A DNA stretch of 52,592 bases from Mesorhizobium sp. M00.F.Ca.ET.216.01.1.1. GTDB taxonomy: Bacteria; Pseudomonadota; Alphaproteobacteria; Rhizobiales; Rhizobiaceae. Of the stretch, positions 22,978 through 31,361 are shown piece after piece; position 1 is the stretch's first letter; each line of letters begins with the position of its first letter. The position numbers were made by a program, and so were the translations under genes. The notes beneath the pieces are model-generated. The model saw nothing but the letters and a program-made list of their open reading frames with translations, did no database searches and was not told where the DNA came from. The stretch spans positions 1 to 52,592 of the forward strand of contig NZ_SADR02000036.1 of assembly GCF_004010325.2 (NCBI RefSeq), written 5' to 3'.

Positions 22978-23586
22978 TCACGACATGGTGTCGAGCTTGC
23001 GCTGCATGGCGGCGATCTGTTCCTTCAGCTCCTGAAGGTCATCGGTTTTTTCCGGCGCTTCCTTCCTGGCCGGCTCACTTGGAGCCGCCGCCGAGTTGTT
23101 GCCGGCAGGCGGGAAGGGCGTGAACAGCCGCATGGCGTTCTGGAACATTTCCATGTTGCGGCGCGTCTGCTCTTCCAGTGCCTTGATCGGCGTGGTCATC
23201 TTCATCATGTCGATCGGCGACTTGCCGAATGCGCCCTTCATCTGCTCGCGGAAGCGTTCCTGCTCCTTGGCGAAGGCGATCATCGACTGTTCGAGGAAGC
23301 TCGGCACGATCATCTGCATCTGGTCGCCGTAGAAGGCAATCAGCTGGCGCAGGAACGGGATCGGCAACATGTTTTGCCCATCCTTGTTCTCTAGCTCGAA
23401 GATGATCTGGGTGAGCACCGGATGCGTGATGTCGTCGCCTGTCTTGGCATCCTGGACGGTGAACTCCTCGCCCTTCTTGACCATGTCGGCAAGGTCTTCG
23501 AGCGTCACATAGGTGCTGGTTCCGGTGTTGTAGAGGCGGCGATTGGCATATTTCTTGATGATGATCGGGTCGTCTTTTGCGGCCAT
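22978..23586 (-). CDS. phaR: PHB synthesis regulator PhaR (AniA-type)
   Basis: This 202-residue protein begins MAAKDDPIIIKKYANRRLYN, the hallmark of the PHB/PHA accumulation regulator DNA-binding domain, followed by a second domain (QIIFELENKDGQNMLPIPF) and a coiled-coil-like C-terminus with a Pro/Ala-rich linker. PhaR represses phasin and other genes and is released when it binds PHB granules. It is divergent from phaA-phaB, the usual rhizobial arrangement. In rhizobia the same protein (AniA) also influences carbon flux and exopolysaccharide. Confidence 0.95.
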   Translation of the reverse strand: MAAKDDPIIIKKYANRRLYNTGTSTYVTLEDLADMVKKGEEFTVQDAKTGDDITHPVLTQIIFELENKDGQNMLPIPFLRQLIAFYGDQMQMIVPSFLEQSMIAFAKEQERFREQMKGAFGKSPIDMMKMTTPIKALEEQTRRNMEMFQNAMRLFTPFPPAGNNSAAAPSEPARKEAPEKTDDLQELKEQIAAMQRKLDTMS

Positions 23587-23891
23587 CAGTATCCTCCCGG
23601 GACACCGGCGCGCTTGAGGTAAGCAGCCGGGAACGATTGTGCCTTTTTGAGGATATGCGAAAAAGTGTCACAATTCCAAGTGGTTTGTGCAGTGCGGGAT
23701 CAATTAATGCTGCACGGCAGGCGGAATATGCTGCGCAGCAAAGGCCGAGCTGCCACGATGGCAGCGAGTGGCCCGCTTGCAGTGCATGGCCGGGATGTCC
23801 ATTTCCGGTTTGACTTGGATCATGGAAAGGGCAAGAAAAGTCCCTGACCATAACCCTAAAACCTCGACAACCCCGAAGCCTGGAGAAGAAA
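23587..23891. promoter_or_regulatory. phaR-phaA divergent control region with TGC/GCA palindromes
   Basis: This 305-base gap holds no convincing gene. It carries clustered TGC-centred sequences: TGCAGTGC (23688), the palindrome GCTGCGCAGC (23730-23739), CTGCC-ACGAT-GGCAG (23750-23764) and TTGCAGTGCATGG near 23777. PhaR proteins of related bacteria are known to bind TGC-rich palindromic sites, so some of these are likely PhaR targets. A GGAGAAGAAA ribosome-binding site precedes phaA. The exact sites and promoters are not identified. Confidence 0.45.
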
Positions 23892-25070
23892 ATGTCCGCT
23901 GCCATCGTTGTCGCAAGCGCGGCGCGTACACCCGTCGGTTCCTTCAACGGTGCCTTTGCCGCCACCCCGGCGCATGAGCTCGGCGCCGTCGTCATCAAAG
24001 AACTATTGTCGCGTGCCGGTGTCGAGCCGGCCGAGGTCGACGAGGTTATCCTCGGCCAGGTGCTGACCGCCGCTCAGGGCCAGAACCCTGCCCGTCAGGC
24101 ATCGATCAATGCTGGCCTGCCAAAGGAAACCACCGCCTGGGGCCTCAACCAGGTCTGCGGCTCGGGCCTGCGCGCTATCGCGCTCGGCATGCAGCAGATC
24201 GCCACTGGCGATGCCAGGGTGATCGTCGCCGGCGGGCAGGAATCGATGTCGCTGTCACCGCACGCTCAACACCTGCGTGCCGGCGTCAAGATGGGCGACT
24301 ACAAGATGATCGACACCATGATCAAGGACGGCCTGTGGGATGCCTTCAACGGCTACCACATGGGCAACACCGCCGAAAACGTCGCCCGCCAATTCCAGAT
24401 TACCCGAGAGGACCAGGACCGGTTCGCATTGGCCTCCCAGAACAAGGCCGAGGCTGCCCAGAAGGCCGGCAGGTTCAAGGACGAGATTGTTGCCGTCACC
24501 GTTAAGGGCAGGAAGGAGGATACGATCGTCGATCAGGACGAGTACATCCGCCACGGCGCCACGATCGACGCCATGACCAAGCTGAAACCGGCCTTCGACA
24601 AGGACGGCACGGTGACCGCCGCCAACGCCTCCGGCCTCAATGACGGCGCCGCCGGCGTGGTGCTGATGACCGAAGCGGACGCCGCAAGGCGCGGCATCAT
24701 GCCCTTGGTGCGCATCGCTTCCTGGGCGACCGCCGGCGTCGATCCGCAGATCATGGGCACCGGGCCTATTCCTGCCTCGCGCAAGGCGCTGGCGAAAGCG
24801 GGCTGGTCGGCTGGCGATCTCGACCTAGTCGAGGCCAACGAGGCCTTCGCCGCCCAGGCCTGCGCCGTCAACAAGGACATGGGCTGGGATCCGTCCATCG
24901 TCAATGTCAATGGCGGCGCCATCGCTATCGGCCATCCGATCGGCGCCTCCGGTGCCCGTATCTTCAACACGCTGGTCTACGAGATGAGGCGCCGCGGCGC
25001 CAGGAAAGGCCTCGCGACGCTTTGTATCGGCGGCGGCATGGGCGTCGCAATGTGCGTGGAAGCGATGTAG
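23892..25070 (+). CDS. phaA: Acetyl-CoA acetyltransferase (beta-ketothiolase)
   Basis: This 392-residue thiolase condenses two acetyl-CoA to acetoacetyl-CoA, the first PHB step. It has the acyl-accepting Cys89 in NQVCGSGLRAI, the GHPIGASGARI loop with the catalytic His, and the C-terminal CIGGGMGVA with the second catalytic Cys. Length is typical. It is followed after 90 bases by phaB and faces phaR, so it belongs to the PHB synthesis locus. No PHB synthase (phaC) is in the window. Confidence 0.97.
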   Translation: MSAAIVVASAARTPVGSFNGAFAATPAHELGAVVIKELLSRAGVEPAEVDEVILGQVLTAAQGQNPARQASINAGLPKETTAWGLNQVCGSGLRAIALGMQQIATGDARVIVAGGQESMSLSPHAQHLRAGVKMGDYKMIDTMIKDGLWDAFNGYHMGNTAENVARQFQITREDQDRFALASQNKAEAAQKAGRFKDEIVAVTVKGRKEDTIVDQDEYIRHGATIDAMTKLKPAFDKDGTVTAANASGLNDGAAGVVLMTEADAARRGIMPLVRIASWATAGVDPQIMGTGPIPASRKALAKAGWSAGDLDLVEANEAFAAQACAVNKDMGWDPSIVNVNGGAIAIGHPIGASGARIFNTLVYEMRRRGARKGLATLCIGGGMGVAMCVEAM

Positions 25071-25160
25071 CGGTAGAGATATCCGGGCGGCGCAAGCCGC
25101 CCGCTCTATCCAGTGCATGAAAAGCCCGAAAACAGGGCTATATCAAAAAAGGGGAAACGG

Positions 25161-25886
25161 ATGAGCAAGGTTGCAATCGTCACCGGTGGGTCGCGCGGCA
25201 TCGGTGCCGCGATATCGATCGCGTTGAAGAATGCCGGCTATTCGGTTGCCGCGAATTACGCCGGCAATGATGAAGCGGCACAGAAGTTTAGGGCGGAGAC
25301 CGGCATACCGGTCTACAAATGGTCGGTCGCCGACTACGACGCCTGCGCCGCCGGCATCAAGCAGATCGAGGCCGACCTCGGCCCGGTTTCCGTGCTGGTC
25401 AACAATGCCGGCATCACCCGCGACGCCATGTTCCACAAGATGACGCGCGAGCAGTGGAAAGAGGTCCTCGATACCAACCTGTCCGGCGTCTTCAACATGA
25501 CGCACCCGCTGTGGGGCGGCATGCGCGACCGCAAATTCGGCCGTGTCATCACCATCTCCTCGATCAACGGCCAGAAGGGCCAGACCGGCCAGGTCAATTA
25601 TTCGGCCTCGAAGGCCGGCGACATCGGCTTCACCAAGGCGCTCGCGCAGGAGGGTGCGCGGGCCGGCATCACCGTCAACGTCATCTGCCCCGGCTACATC
25701 GCCACCGAAATGGTCAGGGCGATCGACGAGAAGGTGCTGAACGAGCGCATTATCCCGCAAATCCCCGTCGGCCGCCTCGGCGAGCCGGAAGAGGTTGCGC
25801 GCTGCGTCGTCTTCCTCGCTTCCGACGATGCCGGCTTCATCACCGGCTCGACGATCACCGCCAATGGCGGCCAGTATATTGCCTGA
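25161..25886 (+). CDS. phaB: Acetoacetyl-CoA reductase
   Basis: This 241-residue SDR enzyme reduces acetoacetyl-CoA to (R)-3-hydroxybutyryl-CoA with NADPH for PHB synthesis. It has GGSRGIGAAI (residues 9-18), NNAGITRDAMFHKM, catalytic Ser134, Tyr147 and Lys151 in the SSINGQKGQ and NYSASKAG segments, and the C-terminal ITANGGQYI. The start at 25161 is set by the nearby GGGGAAACGG and the SDR alignment, although an in-frame ATG lies 48 bases upstream. It is co-transcribed with phaA. Confidence 0.96.
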   Translation: MSKVAIVTGGSRGIGAAISIALKNAGYSVAANYAGNDEAAQKFRAETGIPVYKWSVADYDACAAGIKQIEADLGPVSVLVNNAGITRDAMFHKMTREQWKEVLDTNLSGVFNMTHPLWGGMRDRKFGRVITISSINGQKGQTGQVNYSASKAGDIGFTKALAQEGARAGITVNVICPGYIATEMVRAIDEKVLNERIIPQIPVGRLGEPEEVARCVVFLASDDAGFITGSTITANGGQYIA

Positions 25887-25920
25887 AGCTTCATCAGCAG
25901 CCTGGAGACGAGGCGCTGTA

Positions 25921-25966
25921 ACGGACAAGCACCAAGGCAAAGGGGCGGGAGCCGGTCCGTTTTTTC
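25921..25966 (+). terminator. Probable terminator of phaAB
   Basis: ACGGAC (25921-25926) pairs with GTCCGT (25955-25960) and is followed directly by a T-run. The loop contains a second short stem (GGC with GCC). It starts 35 bases after the phaB stop codon. Confidence 0.6.
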
Positions 25967-26146
25967 ATTTGTAAGCTCGTTACGGCGGGCTCCAGTGCGA
26001 CGCACTGCCCCAATCCGGCACGCAAAGGTTAACGGCGGCTGCGCAGCTTGTGCGAAATTTGTTCCCCAACCTGTGGATTCTCGGTGGAAAACCTGTTCAC
26101 AACACAACATGTTGGGGTGAACAAATCGGGAAAGTTTAGCTATCGC

Positions 26147-26168
26147 TGATTCGTCGCCGATTCGTTCC
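26147..26168 (+). repeat. 22-base direct repeat, copy 1
   Basis: TGATTCGTCGCCGATTCGTT plus CC occurs here and again, identically, at 26421-26442, 274 bases apart. Each copy itself contains a GATTCGT doublet. Both copies lie in the gene-free region upstream of the helicase. Confidence 0.9.
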
Positions 26169-26420
26169 GGCTTTGGCCAGAACGTTAACGGCAAAGGCCG
26201 AAACCAACGCCCAAATTATTAACGCCCGTTAAGAAAAGTCAATAATTTCATAAGCTTGGACGACGTCGGGCCGGCGGCGACGATCGTCCGCCGGCAAAGG
26301 TTAACGGCAATGCCCGCCTTGCATGAATCGGGCCAGTTCGGGCGATTCAGCATGTGGTGAGACTCACCGTAAAAAAATCCACATATAGCCGTGAACAAAC
26401 CCTGAATCTGGATGAGTCAG

Positions 26421-26442
26421 TGATTCGTCGCCGATTCGTTCC
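26421..26442 (+). repeat. 22-base direct repeat, copy 2
   Basis: This is an exact second copy of the repeat at 26147-26168. It lies 180 bases before the helicase start, close to where a promoter would be expected. Confidence 0.9.
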
Positions 26443-26621
26443 AGACTCGTTCCACCTGTTAATCGGGAACGGATTACGGACCTCGGGCAGGAGCTGCTGG
26501 CCCGCCGGCGGAACATTCTGCTTTCGCTTCGCGCGCTAAGTCCCTATGTGTCGCCTGTCATACGCGCCACAACAAGGCGCGCTCCCGACAACACGCGGCA
26601 GAAAGCCTTGTTTCCGAGCCG

Positions 26622-29600
26622 ATGAATATCCCGCCAAAACACATTCAGCCGCTGATCTTGTCGGGCCGCGACGTGACTGCTGTGCTTGGCCCGACCAACA
26701 CCGGCAAGACCCATCTCGCCATCGAGCGCATGGTGGCGCATGAGAGCGGCGTCATCGGGCTGCCGCTCAGGCTGCTTGCCCGCGAGGTCTATTCGCGCGT
26801 CTGCGAGAAGGTCGGCGCACACAAGGTGGCGCTCATTACCGGTGAGGAGAAGATCCAGCCAGCCGGCGCCAGATATTCGGTCTGCACGGTGGAGGCCATG
26901 CCGCGCGAGACCGACGCCGCCTTTGTCGCCATCGACGAGGTGCAGCTGGCCGGTGATCTCGAGCGTGGCCATATCTTCACCGACCGCATCCTGCATCTGC
27001 GTGGCCGCCAGGAAACGCTTCTGCTTGGCGCAGCGACCATGCATGGCATCCTCCAGCGGCTGCTGAAGGGCGTGTCGGTGGTGACGCGGCCACGGCTGTC
27101 GCATCTCGCCTATGCCGGTTCGAAGAAGCTCACCCGCCTGCCGCGACGCACGGCGATCGTCGCCTTCTCCGCCGACGAGGTCTATGCCATCGCCGAGCTG
27201 ATCCGCCGCCAGCAAGGCGGTGCCGCAGTCGTGCTCGGCGCGCTGTCGCCGCGCACTCGCAACGCTCAGGTGGCGCTGTTCCAGTCGGGCGACGTCGACT
27301 ACCTGGTCGCCACCGATGCCATCGGCATGGGGCTCAATCTCGATCTCGACCATGTCGCCTTCGCCCAGAACCGTAAATTCGACGGCTTCCAGTATCGCAA
27401 CTTGGCGTCCGCTGAGCTCGGCCAGATCGCCGGCCGCGCCGGGCGGCACCTGCGCGACGGCACCTTCGGCGTCACCGGCCAGGTCGACCCGCTGGATGAA
27501 GAGTTGGTCAAGAAGATCGAAGGGCACGAATTCGATCCGGTGAAGGTGCTGCAGTGGCGCACCGCGCATTTCGACTTCGCCAGCCTCGACGCGCTGAAGC
27601 GCTCGATCGAGGCCAATGCGCCGGTCGAAGGCCTGACGCGCGCCCTGCCGGCGGTGGACGCTCAGGCGCTCGAGCACCTGTCGCGTGACGAGGACATCCG
27701 CGCCTTGGCCACCGACGCCAGGCGCGTGGCGCTGCTGTGGGAAGTCTGCGCCCTGCCCGACTACAGGAAGATCGCGCCGGCCCAGCACGCCGATCTCATC
27801 GCCTCGATCTACATGGACCTTGCCAGGCATGGCCATGTCGACGAGAATTACATGGCCGAGCAGGTGCGCCGTGCCGATACGACCGAGGGCGATATCGACA
27901 CGCTGTCGCACCGGATAGCTCAGATCCGCACCTGGACTTTCGTATCCAACCGGCCGGGCTGGCTGGCCGATCAGGCACACTGGCAGGAAAAGACACGCGA
28001 AATCGAAGACAGATTGTCGGATGCGCTGCATGAGCGGTTGACGAAACGCTTCGTAGACCGCAGGACTTCCGTCCTCATGCGGCGCCTTAGAGAAAATACC
28101 ATGCCTGAAGCCGAAATTAGTCCAACCGGAACCGTCCTCGTAGAAGGCCACCATGTCGGCGAGTTGCAGGGCTTTCGCTTCACCGCCGATCAGAGCGCCG
28201 GCGGTGAGGATGCCAAGGCCGTGCGCACGGCCGCCCAGAAGGCGCTTGCAGCCGAGTTCGAGGCGCGGGCCGAACGCTTCGGCGCCTCGGCCAATGGCGA
28301 CATCGCGCTTGGCTCCGACGGCACGCTGCGCTGGATCGGTGCGCCGATCGGCACGCTGGTCGCAGGCGACGAGGCACTGAAGCCGCGCCTCGTGCTGCTG
28401 GCCGACGAGCAGCTCACCGGTCCCGCCCGCGACAAGGTTGCGGCGCGCGGCGAGCGCTTCGTCAATTTCCAGATCGAGTCGCTGCTGAAGCCGCTGGTCG
28501 ACCTCAAGAACGCCGAGCAGATCACCGGCATCGGCCGCGGCATCGCTTTCCAGCTCGTCGAGCATTTCGGCCTCATCAACCGCCGCGACATCGCCGAGGA
28601 GATGCGGTCGCTCGATCAGGAAGGCCGCGCTGCGCTGCGCCGGCTCGGCGTGCGCTTCGGCGCCTACCACGTCTTTGTGCCCGCGCTGATCAAGCCAGCG
28701 CCGGCCGGGCTGGTGACGCTGCTGTGGGCGTTGCAGAACGACGGCAAGGACAAACCGGGATTTGGTGACGTGGTTCACGCGCTGGCTTCCGGCCGTACCT
28801 CAGTGGTCATCGACCCGACCTTCGACAAGACGTTCTACAAGCTGGCCGGCTACCGCAATCTCGGCCGGCGCGCGGTGCGCGTCGACATTCTGGAACGGCT
28901 GGCCGACCTGATCCGGCCGGCGACCAACTGGAAGCCGGGCCTCGGCCAGCGCCCCGACGGCGCCTATGACGGTCAGTCTTTCATGGTGACGCCGCCGATG
29001 ATGTCGATCCTCGGGGCGACGGCCGACGACATGGAAGAAATCCTGAAAGGCCTTGGCTATCGCGCCGAGCCGAAGCCGGCGGCCGAGGTCAAGGCGCGGC
29101 TCGAAGCACAGGACAATGCCGCGCGTGAAGCTGCCGCGGCCAAGCTGGCGGCGGAAGAGGCGGCGAAGGCCGAGCAGGCCAGGGCGCCGGAAGCTGCGGC
29201 TGCGGAAGCCAGTGCCGAGACGCCGGTCGAGGGTTCTGAACCTGTCACGGATGCAGCTGTCGTGACGGAAGCCGCGATCGAAGTTTCGGCCGAGCCTGTT
29301 GCCGACGTGGCGGAGCCTGTCGCGGAAGAGCCGCCTGTGGCTTCAGCCGAAGTCACGCAAGAGGCGCCGCTCGCCGGGGAAGCCGTCGCCGAAAAGCCTG
29401 CTGAAGCTGCGCCCGAAGCCGAGTCGCCCGAAGCTCCCGAAATTGAAGCCGCGCCGGCAGAGCCGGCTGCTGAGGCTTCGCCTGCGGAAGAAGCGGTGCA
29501 GGCCGACCCTGCCGCGGCGGCCGAAGCCGCCACCGGCGAGGCTGCGCCCGAGGCCGAGGAGCCAAAACCCATATTGTTGTGGCGGCAGGGCCGCTTCGAC

Positions 29601-30005
29601 CAGCGTCCGCGCCACCGTCATGACAACCGCAGAGACAATCGCCCGCGCCACGGACAAGCCGCAAGCGATTCGCAGGCAGGCGCTGATGGCGCGCAGGCCA
29701 GCCGGCCGGCCCATGAGGGACGCCGCGACCAACGCGACGGCGCCAGCAAGCCGCGCTTCGATCGCAGCAAGTTCAAGCCCAGGCCGCAGGCCGAGGCAGG
29801 AGAACGGCGCGATGGCAAGCCGCAAGGCGAACGCCCCGAACGTCGCGAAAACCGCTCCGACTGGAAGGGCCGACAGGACGGCAAGGGCGCGCAAGGCGGA
29901 AAGCCCGCGTTCCAGCCGAAGCCGCGCGAGGAGCGTCCGGTGCGCTTCGACCCGGACTCGCCCTTCGCCAAGCTCGCCGCATTGCGCGACCAGCTGAAGA
30001 AGTAG
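26622..30005 (+). CDS. SUV3/MgpS-type ATP-dependent helicase with disordered tail
   Basis: This 1127-residue superfamily-2 helicase has Walker A GPTNTGKT (23-30), motif II DEVQ (105-108) and motif VI QIAGRAGR (268-275). The ATP-binding core is close to mitochondrial SUV3 and rhizobial MgpS-like proteins, which act on RNA. After the helicase core there is a conserved middle region, then an Ala/Glu/Pro-rich tract (about 820-985) and an Arg/Gly/Gln-rich basic tail (about 990-1110), both probably disordered. It is followed after 15 bases by the S4 gene, so the two likely form an operon linked to RNA metabolism. Confidence 0.9.
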   Translation: MNIPPKHIQPLILSGRDVTAVLGPTNTGKTHLAIERMVAHESGVIGLPLRLLAREVYSRVCEKVGAHKVALITGEEKIQPAGARYSVCTVEAMPRETDAAFVAIDEVQLAGDLERGHIFTDRILHLRGRQETLLLGAATMHGILQRLLKGVSVVTRPRLSHLAYAGSKKLTRLPRRTAIVAFSADEVYAIAELIRRQQGGAAVVLGALSPRTRNAQVALFQSGDVDYLVATDAIGMGLNLDLDHVAFAQNRKFDGFQYRNLASAELGQIAGRAGRHLRDGTFGVTGQVDPLDEELVKKIEGHEFDPVKVLQWRTAHFDFASLDALKRSIEANAPVEGLTRALPAVDAQALEHLSRDEDIRALATDARRVALLWEVCALPDYRKIAPAQHADLIASIYMDLARHGHVDENYMAEQVRRADTTEGDIDTLSHRIAQIRTWTFVSNRPGWLADQAHWQEKTREIEDRLSDALHERLTKRFVDRRTSVLMRRLRENTMPEAEISPTGTVLVEGHHVGELQGFRFTADQSAGGEDAKAVRTAAQKALAAEFEARAERFGASANGDIALGSDGTLRWIGAPIGTLVAGDEALKPRLVLLADEQLTGPARDKVAARGERFVNFQIESLLKPLVDLKNAEQITGIGRGIAFQLVEHFGLINRRDIAEEMRSLDQEGRAALRRLGVRFGAYHVFVPALIKPAPAGLVTLLWALQNDGKDKPGFGDVVHALASGRTSVVIDPTFDKTFYKLAGYRNLGRRAVRVDILERLADLIRPATNWKPGLGQRPDGAYDGQSFMVTPPMMSILGATADDMEEILKGLGYRAEPKPAAEVKARLEAQDNAAREAAAAKLAAEEAAKAEQARAPEAAAAEASAETPVEGSEPVTDAAVVTEAAIEVSAEPVADVAEPVAEEPPVASAEVTQEAPLAGEAVAEKPAEAAPEAESPEAPEIEAAPAEPAAEASPAEEAVQADPAAAAEAATGEAAPEAEEPKPILLWRQGRFDQRPRHRHDNRRDNRPRHGQAASDSQAGADGAQASRPAHEGRRDQRDGASKPRFDRSKFKPRPQAEAGERRDGKPQGERPERRENRSDWKGRQDGKGAQGGKPAFQPKPREERPVRFDPDSPFAKLAALRDQLKK

Positions 30006-30020
30006 GCGCTGCCAAGTCCG

Positions 30021-30413
30021 ATGGTTGCCGAAGGCCGCCAGCGCATTGACAAATGGCTGTTCTTCTCACGCGCGGTGAAATCGCGTTCGCTGGCGGCCAA
30101 GCTGGTGGTCGCCGGGCGCGTCCGCATCAATCGCGACAAAGCAGCGCAGGCCTCCGATATGGTCCGGCCCGGTGACGTTCTGACCATAACGCTCGAGCGG
30201 CGCATCTTCGTCTGGAAGGTGCTGGGCACGGGGACCCGGCGCGGCCCTGCCGAGGAGGCGCGCACGCTCTACGAGGACATCTCGCCTCCGCCGGCACCAA
30301 AGGGCGAGGCCGTTCCCGATGCGATTCCGCCACTGCGCGAGGCTGGCAGCGGCCGCCCGACCAAGAAGGAGCGCCGGGAGACCGACCGGCTGCACGGCGA
30401 AGACGAACCATAA
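30021..30413 (+). CDS. S4-domain RNA-binding protein (Hsp15/HslR-like)
   Basis: This 130-residue protein has an N-terminal S4 fold (QRIDKWLFFSRAVKSRSLA, VVAGRVRINRDK, RPGDVLTITLERR), related to Hsp15, which binds free 50S subunits carrying peptidyl-tRNA. The C-terminal tail is long, Pro-rich and basic/acidic (KKERRETDRLHGEDEP). It starts 15 bases after the helicase gene, and the pairing of an RNA helicase with a ribosome-rescue type protein supports a shared role in RNA or ribosome quality control. Confidence 0.88.
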   Translation: MVAEGRQRIDKWLFFSRAVKSRSLAAKLVVAGRVRINRDKAAQASDMVRPGDVLTITLERRIFVWKVLGTGTRRGPAEEARTLYEDISPPPAPKGEAVPDAIPPLREAGSGRPTKKERRETDRLHGEDEP

Positions 30414-30554
30414 CCGGTCTTCACCACGCCGGCCCGCTGGAATTCCATTCCGGAAACGCTGGCCTCACCGGGAATGGCTGCCCTTGCCAGCGGCTGGCAA
30501 AGGCGTTACCTCACCAAAAAAGCTTAACAAAACGGGATGTCCCGGAGCCAAACG

Positions 30555-30893
30555 ATGACCTATGTCGTGACCGACAATTGCATAAAATGCAAATACATGG
30601 ACTGCATCGAGGTCTGCCCGGTCGACTGTTTCTACGAAGGCGAGAACATGCTCGTCATCCATCCCGACGAGTGTATCGACTGCGGCGTCTGTGAACCGGA
30701 ATGCCCAGCCGATGCGATCAAGCCCGACACCGAGCCAGGCCTCGAAAAGTGGCTGCAGATCAATACCGAGTATGCCGAGAAATGGCCGAACATCACCGCC
30801 AAGAAAGAGCCGCCGGCCGACGCCAAATCCTTCGACGGCGAGACCGGCAAATTCGAGAAATATTTCTCGGCCGAGCCCGGCGAAGGCGACTAG
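30555..30893 (+). CDS. fdxA: Seven-iron ferredoxin
   Basis: This 112-residue soluble electron carrier has an N-terminal cluster motif with Cys residues in CIKCKYMDCIEVCPVDC and a second CIDCGVCEPECPAD, the arrangement of FdxA proteins with one [3Fe-4S] and one [4Fe-4S] cluster. The C-terminal extension (GLEKWLQINTEYAEKWPNI) is typical of the proteobacterial form. The start at 30555 has GGAG about 9 bases upstream. Its stop codon overlaps a palindromic repeat. Confidence 0.95.
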   Translation: MTYVVTDNCIKCKYMDCIEVCPVDCFYEGENMLVIHPDECIDCGVCEPECPADAIKPDTEPGLEKWLQINTEYAEKWPNITAKKEPPADAKSFDGETGKFEKYFSAEPGEGD

Positions 30894-30940
30894 CGCATGA
30901 CCCCGAAAATCGGATTCGATTTTCGGAAAGGATCATGCGC
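30893..30940. repeat. Palindromic intergenic repeat overlapping the fdxA stop
   Basis: GCGCATGA (30893-30900) and TCATGCGC (30933-30940) enclose an inner dyad CCGAAAATCG / CGATTTTCGG, giving an almost complete 48-base fold-back. This sequence type is common between genes in rhizobia. The first base is the last base of the fdxA stop codon, so the repeat forms the 3' end of the message and may act as a terminator or stabiliser. Confidence 0.8.
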
Positions 30941-31361
30941 AAAGTCAAAAATGTTACAGCGTCTTTGTGCGCCAGAAAGAGCGCGCGGCACTGTAATGGT
31001 GACGTCGGCTGGGCCGGCATGACGTTGCGTAACAGTCCTGACACGCCAACTGTCTTGACAGGCGGCGTGGGTTGCGGCCCTCGCGTATGCAGCAAAACCT
31101 TGATTCTTCCGACTTTTTGTGTTATATGAGCGAAACATGCCGGTGACACAACGTCGATTTATGGCGCAAACGCCCCAAATCACTGAAAGGTGAGTCCTCA
31201 ATCCGGACCAGAGCGATCTGGGGCAGGCGGTCGCATTTTATGCGATTTGCCGGTCCTGGCTTTTCCGGTGGGTTCATCTGTTGTGCGGCTAACGGTCGGT
31301 GACCCGATCTAGCGAGTTCGCCGGCAGGTTGCCGGCACCACAACAAGGAGTTCAGGGCGTA
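30941..31361 (+). promoter_or_regulatory. carD upstream region, promoter and structured leader
   Basis: No convincing full-length gene is visible in this gap. A sigma-70 type promoter is likely at 31100-31128 (TTGATT, 17-base spacing, TATATG), which would give a leader of about 225 bases. The leader contains a possible 10-codon peptide (ATG 31161 to stop 31193) and a stem-loop (TCGCAT, TTT, ATGCGA at 31231-31245) inside an outer GGACC (31205) / GGTCC (31252) pairing. The long leader suggests post-transcriptional control of carD. Confidence 0.5.

Larger units (their letters stand above)
25967..26621. other. Repeat-rich intergenic region before the helicase
   Basis: No convincing gene is visible in this stretch. 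It contains the sequence TTAACGGC three times (near 26029, 26185 and 26301), a nested dyad TGTTCAC (26094) / GTGAACA (26117) around CAACATGTTG (26105-26114), an AT-rich run around 26210-26255, two copies of a 22-base repeat (separate entry) and several sequences matching the DnaA box TTATNCACA at about seven of nine positions (for example near 26082, 26096, 26119 and 26379). It could be a complex promoter, a chromosome-organising site or a weak origin-like region. Hallmark origin genes are not adjacent. Confidence 0.5.

Noticed and set aside
25967..26621. Confident chromosomal origin of replication
   Set aside because: The DnaA-box matches are only partial and the genes usually near rhizobial origins (for example hemE and parAB) are not in the window. 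The region is kept as an open lead rather than a call.
26544..28778. Long minus-strand open frame opposite the helicase gene (about 740 codons)
   Set aside because: It is antisense to clear helicase motifs. Long antisense frames are common in GC-rich genes, and no family features were seen.
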